Below are positions 44,750-53,756 of a DNA stretch of 60,633 bases, in pieces (position 1 is the first letter of the stretch; every line of letters begins with the position of its first letter). This stretch comes from Methylobacterium sp. W2. GTDB lineage: Bacteria; Pseudomonadota; Alphaproteobacteria; Rhizobiales; Beijerinckiaceae. The DNA lies in NCBI RefSeq assembly GCF_020662345.1, contig NZ_VMOA01000034.1:1-60633 (forward strand), given 5' to 3'. The position numbers and the translations under genes were made by a program. The notes beneath the pieces are model-generated. The model did not search any database. It saw nothing but the letters and a program-made list of their open reading frames with translations, and was not told the DNA's origin.

Positions 44750-44779
44750 AACTTCCGATAAGCCTCATTCTCGGAAGTT
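44750..44779 (+). promoter_or_regulatory. Lox/dif-like recombination core candidate
   Basis: AACTTCCGATAA (44750-44761) and TTCTCGGAAGTT (44768-44779) are inverted arms matching at 11 of 12 bases around a 6-base spacer GCCTCA. Arm and spacer lengths match core sites of tyrosine recombinases (dif 11-6-11, loxP 13-8-13). It lies 33 bases before the recombinase gene at 44813. Confidence 0.6.
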
Positions 44780-44812
44780 TTGACACGAGCGGATCAAAAG
44801 ACCGGTGAAACA

Positions 44813-45829
44813 ATGAAGCCAGGGCTATATCCGCCGCCCGCTGTCGTCGACGCTGAGGCCGAGAGTGTCCAGCTGTTGGACGCTTTGCCGGTCGTCGTCT
44901 CGCCGATCGTGCAGGCGTACCAGCGCGCCTCGAAGGCCGACGCCACCGTGCGGGCCTATCGCGGGGATGCCGTTGCGTTCGGTGCGTGGTGCTCGCGGTA
45001 CGGCTTCCAGTCCATGCCGGCCTCGGCACACGCCATCGCCGAGTTCTTGGTGCATGAAGCCGAAGCGGGGAGGGCGGTGTCGACCATCGGCCGCCGCCTC
45101 GCCGCGATCCGGTACGCACACAAGCTCGCCGGGCTCGCGGACCCGACCGCCGATGAGGGCATCCACGCGACGGTGAAAGGAATCCGGCGCAAGGTCGGGG
45201 TGAGGCCGACGCAGAAGTCTCCGGCCACGGCTGAGGTCATCGCCGCCATGCTGCAGCACGTCTCGCCTGGGCTGGCCGGCAAGCGGGACAAGGCGCTGCT
45301 CGCTCTCGGGTTCGCTGGCGCGTTCCGGCGCTCCGAGCTGGCGGCGCTCGATGTCGCCGATCTGCGCGAGGATGCCGAGGGCCTGCGCGTCATGGTGCGC
45401 CGGTCGAAGACGGACCAAGAGGGCAAGGGGATCGAGAAAGCGATTCCGCACGGGCGCTTCATTCGCCCGGTCGCGCTGGTGCAGGACTGGCTCAATGCGG
45501 CGGGGATCACGGAAGGGCCTGTCTTCCGGCCGGTGTCGCGGTCGGGGAGGGTGCGGGCGAGCAATGTTCCGGGCGAGAACAATGCCCCGCGCCTGACGGA
45601 TCGGAGCATCGGGGATCTGGTGAAGCACTACGCCGCGCTGGCCGGCTTCGACCCTGCTCTCTTCGCCGGCCACTCGCTGAGGGCGGGCTTCATCACAACG
45701 GCAGCCGACCGCGGCGCCGATATGACCCGCATCATGGACGTGTCGGGCCACCGCGACCCGAGGACGGTTGTCGGCTACATCCGCCGCGCGAATGCGTTCA
45801 AAGGACATGCAGGGAGTGGGTTCCTGTAG
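44813..45829 (+). CDS. Tyrosine recombinase/integrase, Cre-sized
   Basis: 338 residues, similar in size to Cre. The N-terminal core-binding domain is followed by the catalytic domain with Arg in GAFRRSEL (about residue 172), HSLRAG (His and Arg near 287-290), SGHRDPRT (second His region) and the nucleophile Tyr in VVGYIRR (about 322). All essential residues are present. It follows a ParA operon and a lox/dif-like site, so a plasmid multimer-resolution role fits best; integration is the alternative. ATG 44813 was chosen; TTG 44780 would overlap the site. Confidence 0.88.
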   Translation: MKPGLYPPPAVVDAEAESVQLLDALPVVVSPIVQAYQRASKADATVRAYRGDAVAFGAWCSRYGFQSMPASAHAIAEFLVHEAEAGRAVSTIGRRLAAIRYAHKLAGLADPTADEGIHATVKGIRRKVGVRPTQKSPATAEVIAAMLQHVSPGLAGKRDKALLALGFAGAFRRSELAALDVADLREDAEGLRVMVRRSKTDQEGKGIEKAIPHGRFIRPVALVQDWLNAAGITEGPVFRPVSRSGRVRASNVPGENNAPRLTDRSIGDLVKHYAALAGFDPALFAGHSLRAGFITTAADRGADMTRIMDVSGHRDPRTVVGYIRRANAFKGHAGSGFL

Positions 45830-45846
45830 CCGCAGAGGGTGAATGC

Positions 45847-46089
45847 ATGTTCGTCGTCAAGAAGTACCAACGGCACCTTGGGCCGGGTCAGAACAGCTTC
45901 GGAGGCAGTGCGCTGCCGGGCTCGTACCGGACACAGCGGGAGGCGCGCGACGAGGCTGAGCGGCTGATCTCGGGCTACCAGCACAAGGGCTACAATGGCG
46001 AGCAGGACTATTTTTGGGGCCGGAACGACGGCGAGAATGTCGGCTGCATCTACTCGGTAGAGCCCGACATGATGGCCGGCTTGGTCTGA
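45847..46089 (+). CDS. Small hypothetical protein
   Basis: 80 residues (MFVVKKYQRHLGPGQNSFGG..., GYNGEQDYFWGRNDGENVGC), rich in Gly and aromatic residues. AGAGGG precedes ATG 45847, 17 bases after the recombinase. No family recognised. Confidence 0.6.
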   Translation: MFVVKKYQRHLGPGQNSFGGSALPGSYRTQREARDEAERLISGYQHKGYNGEQDYFWGRNDGENVGCIYSVEPDMMAGLV

Positions 46090-46297
46090 CGCCTGGCGTG
46101 TAGGAGAAGACAAGCCGCCTCGTCGTTGCGACATCCCGACAACATCGGACAGCGCGAAGCCGGGGCGGCTTTGAAAACAATCAGCGGAGATCAAATCGCC
46201 GCTGATAAAAGTGGCGCCCAGGCTTCCTACAGGCTCGGGCACTACTGTACATTATGGCCGAGGGCAATCGGCCCAATGGACTTGGAGCATCAGTGTT

Positions 46298-46918
46298 GTG
46301 GGAAGTCTATCATCATTAGATGCCGTCTATATTGCCCTGATCTTCATTGTCCCAGGATTTTTGATTAGGGCGGTAAGAAGTCAGTTTGTGATCGAGCAGG
46401 ACAGAACTGGCGCAGATCAATTCGTTAGACTTCTTGCGTATAGCTCGATGAGCAACGCGCTGTTCGGGTGGATGATCTACCTGTCTATATCCTACGACCA
46501 AGCCTATTCGATGAGGGTTCTTCTATGGACATTTGTGCTTCTCGTCGCACCTGTAGTATTGGGCTTCATCTCTGGCATAGCCTCTCAGAAAGAGATGTTG
46601 TATCATTTGCTTCGTCGCCTGGGCTTGAACCCAATCCATTCGGTGCCAAATGCTTGGGACTACAAATTCGCCCGCGCAGGTGGCGAATGGGTGGTAGTGG
46701 TGCTGAAGAACGATACTGTATTCAGAGGATGGTGGTCAGGAGCTTCCTTCGCTTCTTCTGATGCAAAAGAGAGAGACGTGCTGATTGAGCAGGTGTTTGA
46801 AGAGGACGGCGATGGTCCTTGGAAGGACACTGGCAAAAGTGTTCTCATATCGGCGGGTGAAATCAGAACCATCGAGTTCAACAAGCACAAGGACAGCGCG
46901 AATGACGACCGAAAATAA
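46298..46918 (+). CDS. DUF6338-like membrane protein
   Basis: 206 residues. GTG 46298 follows GGAG. Three hydrophobic segments, VYIALIFIVPGFLIRAV, SNALFGWMIYLSI and VLLWTFVLLVAPVVLGFISG, are followed by a cytosolic domain with WDYKFARAGGEWVVVVLKND, TVFRGWWSGASFAS and ERDVLIEQVF. That combination resembles DUF6338, whose function is unknown. The next gene overlaps its end by 17 bases. GC content and codon use are lower than in the recombinase region, suggesting different ancestry. Confidence 0.65.
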   Translation: MGSLSSLDAVYIALIFIVPGFLIRAVRSQFVIEQDRTGADQFVRLLAYSSMSNALFGWMIYLSISYDQAYSMRVLLWTFVLLVAPVVLGFISGIASQKEMLYHLLRRLGLNPIHSVPNAWDYKFARAGGEWVVVVLKNDTVFRGWWSGASFASSDAKERDVLIEQVFEEDGDGPWKDTGKSVLISAGEIRTIEFNKHKDSANDDRK

Positions 46919-47117
46919 GCACGGAAGCAATCCAGGCAATCAAAGCTCCGAAACCAAAGGTCACCAAGGCACACAAGGTGGCTTTGCGCAGGACGGGCAT
47001 CACGGGCTTACCAATGTCGTCCAGCCCCCTAAGATCGATGGCGGATACCAGGGGCCGACTAGCCAGAATGCTCCCAAGAATCCGCCGAGCGGTGGTTCGA
47101 GCGGCTCGAAGAAGTAG
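46902..47117 (+). CDS. Small Gly/Gln-rich hydrophilic partner
   Basis: 71 residues, low-complexity (MTTENKHGSNPGNQSSETKG...), rich in Gly, Gln, Asn and His, ending GGSSGSKK. ATG 46902 overlaps the preceding gene by 17 bases, suggesting translational coupling. I have not recognised a family. Confidence 0.55.
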   Translation: MTTENKHGSNPGNQSSETKGHQGTQGGFAQDGHHGLTNVVQPPKIDGGYQGPTSQNAPKNPPSGGSSGSKK

Positions 47118-47149
47118 ATCCCAGGGTGGTTTAGTCCGGGGCCGCGCGC

Positions 47150-47370
47150 TCGGCACGCGACGCGGCCCGCGCCTCGGCGAAGATGGTGCTGCCCACCGTG
47201 ACCACGACACCGCGAACAACGCCGACTCGAACCTCGCGGCCTTCTGCCAGCGCTGCCACATGATCTACGATCGGCCGGAGCATCAACGGAGACGCTGGCG
47301 GACCCTGTTCCGCCGGAAGGCCATGGGTGACCTTTTTCGCGGGCCGTATGGAACTAGCACGTCGGGATAG
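47150..47370 (+). pseudogene. HNH endonuclease remnant
   Basis: The C-terminal half of a short HNH protein is clear: HRDHDTANNADSNLAAFCQR, CHMIYDRPEHQRRRW, RRKAMGDLF. The upstream KMVL part lies in another frame, and the N-terminal Cys-rich half is missing. I infer a truncated, frameshifted gene. The rest of 47118-47592 shows no gene except the repeat at 47382-47495. Confidence 0.6.
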
Positions 47371-47381
47371 CGATCTAGATA

Positions 47382-47495
47382 CGTTTTACCGACAATAGAA
47401 AACCAGCCATATTTTTCCGACATGAACCGAGCTGCTTTGAATGTCCAATGAGGCACACTCCGTAGCTGTCAGAAAAACGATCGTTTTTCATACAA
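47382..47495 (+). repeat. Interspersed repeat unit, copy 2
   Basis: 47382-47422 matches 2573-2613 at 34 of 41 bases. 47467-47495 is a degenerate version of the 29-bp palindromic repeat (TGTCAGAAAAACGATCG...). Spacing of 45 bases matches the 46 bases in copy 1, so the two are homologous units of about 115 bp. Confidence 0.55.
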
Positions 47496-47592
47496 ACATG
47501 ATTACACAACCAGAGAACTGCTCGGGGTGGGTTGCAGACTTTGGCGTTGGCAGTGGCCTGAGTGATAGAAGCTGCTCAGGCCACCGCCTAAA

Positions 47593-48291
47593 TTACGCTA
47601 CGGCTGCAAAATCGAGGTTTGTAGGAACGGCCCTTCGAGGAATGATATGATCTGTCACTTCCACAGAGGCATCCACTTCGGTGAAGGTGAACCGCCGAGC
47701 CCAGAGGCTGCCCCCGCCTCGTAGGAAGAATCCGAAGTGTATCGACTGAGCGTCTGGAGGTACGTCCAACACGATGGACCTATCCTGCCAACCGATGGTG
47801 CCAACGAGCGGCCCCTTGCTCTTGCGCCCATCCAGGTTGTCGAAGGCGAGCGTACGGCCCTTCTCCCCGTCAACACGCATCCAAAGCGAGCCGGCTCCAG
47901 TGACCGCACTAGCCTTCAGTTGTGCGCTGAGTTCGAGCCGCTTATTGAGGAAGCCTTCGGCGCGGAAGTTCTGCATCAACGTTCCGAAGCCTGATGACGC
48001 ATGACCCAAGGTTGGCTCCGCCAGAGCTACACGGTAGCGAATGACCGCACAGCTTTCTGCCGGATCGAAGCCCATCTCGTAATCGTCGCTGCGTGTGCCG
48101 CCGACGTTCCAATCTTCGGGGAGACGCAGAACGGGCCGGTCGAGTTGGGCAGCCAGAGTGTTCCAATCACGCCAGCCGAACTGACGCGCAACGCACTCCA
48201 GACTATCACTGTGAGAGATGTCGACATGACGTTCGGCAAGCGCCTGACGGAGGCTCTTGGCCATCACCTTGGGGTCGTGAGGAATATGCAT
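47593..48291 (-). CDS. Glyoxalase-superfamily-like protein with carbohydrate-binding-type C-terminus
   Basis: 232 residues. The N-terminal 50 (MAKSLRQALAERHVDISHSD, SLECVARQFGWRDWNTLAAQ) are a small helical domain common in proteins annotated glyoxalase-superfamily. The C-terminal 170 residues (LSAQLKASAVTGAGSLWMRV, DGEKGRTLAFDNLDGR, FGFFLRGGGSLWARRFTFTE) are beta-rich and resemble a carbohydrate-binding/jelly-roll module. ATG 48291. Substrate unknown. It stands alone, flanked on both sides by degenerate palindromic repeats. Confidence 0.7.
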   Translation of the reverse strand: MHIPHDPKVMAKSLRQALAERHVDISHSDSLECVARQFGWRDWNTLAAQLDRPVLRLPEDWNVGGTRSDDYEMGFDPAESCAVIRYRVALAEPTLGHASSGFGTLMQNFRAEGFLNKRLELSAQLKASAVTGAGSLWMRVDGEKGRTLAFDNLDGRKSKGPLVGTIGWQDRSIVLDVPPDAQSIHFGFFLRGGGSLWARRFTFTEVDASVEVTDHIIPRRAVPTNLDFAAVA

Positions 48292-48510
48292 GTGTCCGAT
48301 CCTTGAACCGGGCAGTCTCTTGTATCGGGGCTCGCATTGCCGAGAGGACCACCCAGAAGGTCAGACCAATTCGGAGAGGTATGTGCATTCACCGTACCTT
48401 GCGGCGCGAGCGGCAGGCTGCACTAGCCGCTAACAGAAGAGGGCTAGCACGCACCGCTGTCAACCTGGAAGTGAAGCGGCCGCTTTGGATCGGCAGAAGT
48501 TACACTCATT

Positions 48511-48539
48511 TGTAAAGAAAACGGCCAGATTTCCAATAA
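48511..48539 (+). repeat. Interspersed 29-bp palindromic repeat, degenerate copy
   Basis: TGTAAAGAAAACGGCCAGAT, then TTCCAATAA. Aligned without gaps to 53608-53636 it agrees at 19 of 29 positions. Confidence 0.4.
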
Positions 48540-48921
48540 AACTAAGCTATGCAGTTGATAAAATCAAAGCTAATCGGTCGAAACTGCAGATCCGTATTTA
48601 TAGTAGCAGCAGATTTTATCTTGAAATAAATGATTTTGACGATTTTTGATCCTGCCACTTTAGGCTAATGTATACCTTGAAGGGGCTTTCACGTGCGATG
48701 TTTGTAGGGCTTCGCTAGAAGCTTAAGCTAGCATTTTGTTGCGTTTTGGCCACACACACATGGCATGTGACATACCTACATAGAACAACTTGAGAGTGAA
48801 TTGAGCTAAACTATTACACGCGAATCGTTCTAAAGACGACTTAGGAGATGATGCTTCTACCGCAACCTGAGAGCGATGAACCGTATCGGCGATCAGAAAC
48901 AAACAGATACGAACAGAAATA

Positions 48922-48941
48922 GCTTAGAAGCATTCCATAAC
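48922..48941 (+). promoter_or_regulatory. Irr/ICE-like iron-control site candidate
   Basis: GCTTAGAAGCATTCCATAAC resembles the iron-control element TTTAGAA-N3-TTCTAAA bound by Irr in alphaproteobacteria, with mismatches in the right arm. It lies 50 bases upstream of the receptor gene. Pattern only. Confidence 0.3.
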
Positions 48942-48991
48942 ATAGCCGTTGGGCCATGGCTCTCTCCATTTAATAAGATAATCACATCGCC

Positions 48992-51394
48992 GTGATCGAA
49001 AACATGGCGGCGATATTTTGCATGCTTGGCAGCGGTGTGATTGGCGAAATGGCATTATATTATCTCAATAGCGCAAGCGGTCTTGTGCGCCATTCTTGGT
49101 ACGCCTCTCTGTACGCGGCGCTGCTCTCCACAACCTGTGCCCTAGTCGGACCCAACGAAGCAGCCGCACAGTCTGCGGCTACAACAGATGTCGAACTCGC
49201 AGAATTGAGCGTGACCTCGGAGGCAAGCGGCCGAAGTCTAGGTGGTGCTCTCTATGGGGCCGGTGGTGCTGTTGGCGCGGTTCCCGGTTATGTCGCTAGC
49301 CGCAGCATCGTTGCAACCAAGACCGATACGCCAATCCTTGAGACAGCTCAGTCAATTTCGGTCATCGGCCGCAAGCAAATTGAGGACCAGAATGCGCTGA
49401 CCATCAACCAAGCGCTGCGCTACACGCCAAGCGTGACGACGGAGCAGCGCGGCGGGGCAGGATCCACCCGCCTGGAGCAATTCTCAATTCGCGGGTTTAC
49501 GGCTCCGATCTTCCTCGACGGCCTAAGCCTGCCAGGTAGCCGCGATGCGTCTCCCTCGGTCGATCCGTTCCGGCTGGAACGCGTCGACATCATCAAGGGT
49601 CCGGCTTCGGTTCTCTACGGGCAGTCGGGGCCGGGCGGTATCGTCAACCTTGTCTCTAAGCTGCCGCGCTTCGTCCAACACGGGGAAATCTTCGTCCAGG
49701 GAGGCGGCTTCGACGAGGTCCGCGGCGGGTTCGACGTCGGAGGCCCCATTGCTGCGGAGGCCGGTCCGCTGGCCGACCAGTTCGCCTACCGCGTCATCGG
49801 CCTCGGCTGGAAGGGTGACGGCCCAGCAGTGACCACCCAGGTCGAGCGCTTCTTCATCAGTCCAAGCATCACATGGCGACCGTCGGCCGATACCTCGCTT
49901 ACCGTCATCGGCAACTACCAGCGCGATCCGTTCTCCGGCTTCTACGGCGGTGTGCCGGCGGTAGGCTCACTGTTTCCGCGCAACTTCGGCAATGGCGTCA
50001 TCGGTCGTCTTCCAGTCGATTTCTACGATGGTGATCGCGGTATTGAACGTTCAGATCGAACGCAGGCGTCAGTGAGCTACATCTTCGACCACCGCTTCAG
50101 CGATCATCTCCGCTTTCACTCGGCAGCTCGCTTTCTGCATACCGAGGGCGATTACCGGAGCGTGTATACGAACTTCGACGATCGACTGAACGGCCCGTTC
50201 ACCAGTGGGCCGATCCTGAGCCGGTTCACTGGTGGTACACGCGTCGGAATCGATGCCTTCACCATCGATAACAATGCGGTTGCTACATTCGACACCGGCA
50301 TCTTCTCTCACACCGCGCTTCTTGGCATCGATCACAGAAGTTTCGAGACCAGGACGCTCTCCGGTCCGTTTGTGCTGGCACCCAGCCAAAACCTACTGGC
50401 GCCGAACTATGAGATGAACATCGCGTTCCCGGCCTTCACGGCAAACTCGCGCATCACCGCCGAGCAAACCGGCATCTACTTTCAGGATCAGGTCAAGTTC
50501 GATCGCCTCGTCCTGACCCTAGGCGGCCGCTATGACAGAGCGCTTCAATCCGGCCCGACCCGCAACCTCAACACTGGCGCCGTGACCGAGCAGAACGTCC
50601 CCGCCGACGCCTTCACCGGTCGGGCGAGCCTGCTCTATCTCTTCGACAGCGGTTTCGCGCCATATGTCTCCTACAGCGAAGCGTTCGAGCCGATCGTCAA
50701 TGGACGGATCTTCGACACTGCGTTGGGCTCGGAAGGCCGCATCCCCGACCCCATCTCCAGCAATCAGTACGAGGCCGGCATCAAGTACCAGCCTCCGGGC
50801 ACCGACATCCTTCTCACGGCTGCCGCCTTCGATATCCGGCGCTCGAACTCAACGAACACGGATCCGGTAAACAGAGGCTTCGTCGTGCAAACCGGCGAGA
50901 TCGGCGTGCAGGGCATCGAGTTCGAGGCACGCGCGAACCTTGCCGAGGGGCTCACGCTGATTGGCGGGTTCTCGCTTCTCGACGTTCGCAACACGGCGGA
51001 CCTCAGCTTCACCACGAACGCGCTTACCGGACAGCAGGTGCCGATCGTTGGCCGACGCCCGGTACAGGTTCCGGACTCGACTGCCTCCATGTTCGTCGAT
51101 TATCGCTTCACCAGCGGTCCCCTCATCGGATTTGGCCTTGGTGGTGGCGTGCGCTACCTCGGACCGTCCTGGGGCGATCCGGCCAACAGTTTCCAGGTAC
51201 CGGCAAGCGTCCTGGTCGATGCGGTGGCTTCCTACGACCTGAAGTACCTTGATCCGAAGCTGCAAGGCTTCACGATGCAGATCAACGCCCAGAACCTCCT
51301 CGACGAGCAATACGTCACCGGGTGCTTCACGTATTCCGGTTGCTACTACGGGTTACCACGTACGGTCTACGCCACCCTGCGTTACCGTTGGTAG
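48992..51394 (+). CDS. TonB-dependent siderophore receptor
   Basis: Up to 800 residues. The signal sequence is WYASLYAALLSTTCALV..AAAQS; the plug domain starts near SIVATKTDTPILETAQSISV and contains NQALRYTPSV, RGFTAPIFLDGL and YGQSGPGGIVNLVSK; the remaining residues form the 22-strand barrel ending in TLRYRW with a terminal aromatic residue. It brings ferric siderophores across the outer membrane using TonB energy. The start is uncertain: GTG 48992, or ATG at 49004, 49022 or 49052; the last suits a signal peptide best. The PepSY gene 113 bases downstream likely belongs to the same iron operon. Confidence 0.92.
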   Translation: MIENMAAIFCMLGSGVIGEMALYYLNSASGLVRHSWYASLYAALLSTTCALVGPNEAAAQSAATTDVELAELSVTSEASGRSLGGALYGAGGAVGAVPGYVASRSIVATKTDTPILETAQSISVIGRKQIEDQNALTINQALRYTPSVTTEQRGGAGSTRLEQFSIRGFTAPIFLDGLSLPGSRDASPSVDPFRLERVDIIKGPASVLYGQSGPGGIVNLVSKLPRFVQHGEIFVQGGGFDEVRGGFDVGGPIAAEAGPLADQFAYRVIGLGWKGDGPAVTTQVERFFISPSITWRPSADTSLTVIGNYQRDPFSGFYGGVPAVGSLFPRNFGNGVIGRLPVDFYDGDRGIERSDRTQASVSYIFDHRFSDHLRFHSAARFLHTEGDYRSVYTNFDDRLNGPFTSGPILSRFTGGTRVGIDAFTIDNNAVATFDTGIFSHTALLGIDHRSFETRTLSGPFVLAPSQNLLAPNYEMNIAFPAFTANSRITAEQTGIYFQDQVKFDRLVLTLGGRYDRALQSGPTRNLNTGAVTEQNVPADAFTGRASLLYLFDSGFAPYVSYSEAFEPIVNGRIFDTALGSEGRIPDPISSNQYEAGIKYQPPGTDILLTAAAFDIRRSNSTNTDPVNRGFVVQTGEIGVQGIEFEARANLAEGLTLIGGFSLLDVRNTADLSFTTNALTGQQVPIVGRRPVQVPDSTASMFVDYRFTSGPLIGFGLGGGVRYLGPSWGDPANSFQVPASVLVDAVASYDLKYLDPKLQGFTMQINAQNLLDEQYVTGCFTYSGCYYGLPRTVYATLRYRW

Positions 51395-51507
51395 TGACGA
51401 TGCCGCGCGGGTCCACCGCGCGGTCTTGTAAGACCCCTTCCGTGCCTCGGCCACGGGTACGGCTAGCCAATGCACCGACGCCTTCATGAGGTGCCGCGTA
51501 CACGGAG

Positions 51508-53082
51508 ATGATGCCCGGCATGAAGAACGGCCTTCGCCAATCCATGGCCTGGTTGCACACCTGGTCCGGCCTCGTGGTCGGCTGGGTGCTGTTCGCCGTC
51601 TTCGTCACCGGAACGGCGAGCTACTACCGCACCGACATCACGGCCTGGATGCAGCCGGAGCTGAGGCAGGCGGCGCGGGCCGAGCCGGTCCCCGACCTCG
51701 CCCGCGCGGCGGAGATCGGGATCGCCCATCTCCAGGCCCATGCCGCGGGCGCGCGGTCCTGGTTCATCGGATTGCCGCAGCCGGACCGGCCGATCATCGA
51801 CCTGTTCTGGCGGACGAAGCCCGGGTCGCCGCCCGGCATCGTCCAACTCGACGGGCAGACGGGGGAGCCGGCGACGTTCCGGAAGACTAGGGGCGGCGAC
51901 TTCCTCTACCGCTTCCATTTCGAGCTGCACATGGCGCCGCTCTGGGGGCGCTGGATCGTCGGCATCTGCGCGATGGTGATGCTGGTGGCGCTCATCAGCG
52001 GCATCATCACCCATCGCCGGATCTTCGCCGATTTCTTCACCCTGCGGCGGGACAAGTCGGCCCAGCGCGGCTGGCTCGACGCGCACAACGTCACCGGCGT
52101 GCTGGCGCTGCCCTACCACCTGATGATCACCTATACAGGCATCGTCACCCTGGCGATGATGTACATGCCCTGGGGCGTCACCGCCGCCTATAAGGGCGAT
52201 GCGACGCGCTTCTACGCCGAGACGTCCCAGATCACGACGCAGCGCCCGCCCGTCGGCCAGCCCGGAACCCTGGCCCCGATCGGGCCGATGGTCGCCCGTG
52301 CCGTGGCGACGATCCACGAGCCGCTGGAACGCCTGTCTGTCGTCAATCCGGGCGATGCCGGGGCTACCGTCATCGCGATCTTCGAGGAGCCACACGGGCT
52401 CGCCCATCAGCACCCGCAGATCGCCTTCGACGGCACCACCGGCGAGATCGTCGAGATCCTGCAGGGCGGGCTGAAGCCGGCGGCCAAGACCTTCACCACC
52501 ATGGTCGGCCTGCACGAGGCCCATTTCGCCGGGCCGGCCCTGCGCATCCTGTTCTTCCTCTGCGGCCTGATGGGATGCGTCATGGTGGCGAGCGGCCTGA
52601 TCCTGTGGTCCGTCGCCCGGCTGCCGAAACCCGGCGAGACCGCGTTCCTCGGCCTTCGCGTGGTGCAGGCCCTCAATATCGGCACCGTCATCGGCCTGCC
52701 GGCGGCGATCGCGGTGTATTTCCTCGCCAACCGCGCTCTCCCTCCCGGCCTCGAGGGCCGCCTCGACTGGGAGGTCCGGGCCTTTTTCGGCGCCTGGATC
52801 GTCATGAGCGTGGTTCCGCTGTTCCGGCCTCACCGCGTCGCCTGGCGGGAGATGGCCATCGTCACCGCGATCCTATTCCTCGCCGTGGCCCTAGCGGACC
52901 TCCTGGCCGCCGCCGCGCCGTCGCCGAGCGCCCTGCTGCGGCACGATCCAGGCTTCCTCTGGTTCGATGCCGCCATGGTCGCCCTCGCGGGGCTGTTCGC
53001 GCTGGTTGCCCACAAGGTCGCACATTTCCAGACGCGCAAGCGTGCGAAAGCCGCCCCCGTCGGTGCGCCGAGGACGGCCTGA
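51508..53082 (+). CDS. PepSY-associated membrane protein (iron-siderophore reductase type)
   Basis: About 524 residues. The PepSY-TM family layout is clear: LRQSMAWLHTWSGLVVGWVL at the N-terminus, a periplasmic PepSY part, FHFELHMAPLWGRWIVGICA, and at least four more membrane helices. The family reduces ferric siderophores at the inner membrane or periplasm. It sits directly after the TonB receptor. Starts at ATG 51508, 51511 or 51520 are possible. GC content is higher than in neighbours to the right. Confidence 0.87.
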   Translation: MMPGMKNGLRQSMAWLHTWSGLVVGWVLFAVFVTGTASYYRTDITAWMQPELRQAARAEPVPDLARAAEIGIAHLQAHAAGARSWFIGLPQPDRPIIDLFWRTKPGSPPGIVQLDGQTGEPATFRKTRGGDFLYRFHFELHMAPLWGRWIVGICAMVMLVALISGIITHRRIFADFFTLRRDKSAQRGWLDAHNVTGVLALPYHLMITYTGIVTLAMMYMPWGVTAAYKGDATRFYAETSQITTQRPPVGQPGTLAPIGPMVARAVATIHEPLERLSVVNPGDAGATVIAIFEEPHGLAHQHPQIAFDGTTGEIVEILQGGLKPAAKTFTTMVGLHEAHFAGPALRILFFLCGLMGCVMVASGLILWSVARLPKPGETAFLGLRVVQALNIGTVIGLPAAIAVYFLANRALPPGLEGRLDWEVRAFFGAWIVMSVVPLFRPHRVAWREMAIVTAILFLAVALADLLAAAAPSPSALLRHDPGFLWFDAAMVALAGLFALVAHKVAHFQTRKRAKAAPVGAPRTA

Positions 53083-53205
53083 ACCAAAGAGGCGAAAGCG
53101 GGAGCAAGAACCGGGCATCGAGAGCGTTCGAAGGCTGAGGTTGCAGGATGGCGAAACGTTGGGAGCGGATACCCAGAATGGTCTCAATTAATAGGATCTT
53201 ATAGA

Positions 53206-53544
53206 ATGCTGTTGGCAACATCGAAAATTGGCAGACAACAACTTTCAACACCGCGGCAACGTCTGGTGCCTTTTGATTTTGCATCAAGCCGTTCTTTAAT
53301 TGTAGATTTGACGAGTGAACATTTGTCTTTCCTGCAGCGGATGCGAAGAAAAGGGATTGTTCTATCAGGAAGGGAAAATAACACGGAACGTTTGAGCTTA
53401 CTTCAGCTATACGTCGCAGGTTTTGTGAAGCCAAAGCCAGATCGAGTTTTTGGCACTAATACGGAATGGCGTATCACGACACGCGGTCGTGCCGCTATGT
53501 CTGGTTCTGAACTTCGGTTTACCAATACAACTGCACGGGTTTGA
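53206..53544 (+). CDS. Hypothetical protein, winged-helix-like
   Basis: 112 codons. The part TSEHLSFLQRMRRKGIVLSG followed by YVAGFVKPKPDRVFGTNTEW and RITTRGRAAM looks like a small winged helix. The ribosome binding site is weak. It is more AT-rich than its upstream neighbour. It is followed by an intergenic tract to 53757 that contains the palindromic repeat. Confidence 0.4.
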   Translation: MLLATSKIGRQQLSTPRQRLVPFDFASSRSLIVDLTSEHLSFLQRMRRKGIVLSGRENNTERLSLLQLYVAGFVKPKPDRVFGTNTEWRITTRGRAAMSGSELRFTNTTARV

Positions 53545-53607
53545 TATAATATATTTGGTTTTACGTCCGCGCATAGAAGTTAAGTATATCAAGAAGATCC
53601 TATAAAA

Positions 53608-53636
53608 TGTCTGGAAAATGATCGGATTTCCGACAT
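53608..53636 (+). repeat. Interspersed 29-bp palindromic repeat copy
   Basis: TGTCTGGAAAATGATCGG, then ATTTCCGACAT. An imperfect inverted repeat located between convergent genes. It aligns without gaps to 56396-56424 and, minus its first base, to 2659-2686. Confidence 0.6.
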
Positions 53637-53756
53637 GCCTAGTCGTAGGACGAGTGTCTTGTTTTGGTAGTTCCCAGTCCGTCTACTTTAAAGCAATGAT
53701 CGTTCGAGTTGATACCTTCTGAAAATTTCAGCGTTCGATTGCATATCGCTCCTCGC

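Larger units (their letters stand above)
48292..48991. other. AT-rich intergenic region upstream of siderophore receptor
   Basis: About 700 bases without a confident gene. It contains a degenerate copy of the 29-bp repeat at 48511-48539 (19 of 29 to the 53608 copy) and the Irr-like sequence at 48922-48941. Its base composition is clearly lower in GC than its neighbours. Confidence 0.5.

Noticed and set aside
51403..51423. Terminator after siderophore receptor gene
   Set aside because: CCGCGCGG repeats are self-palindromic, and no T-tract follows.
51484..52833. 449-codon minus-strand frame
   Set aside because: Shadow of the PepSY gene, with Asp/Arg/His-rich composition and no domain.
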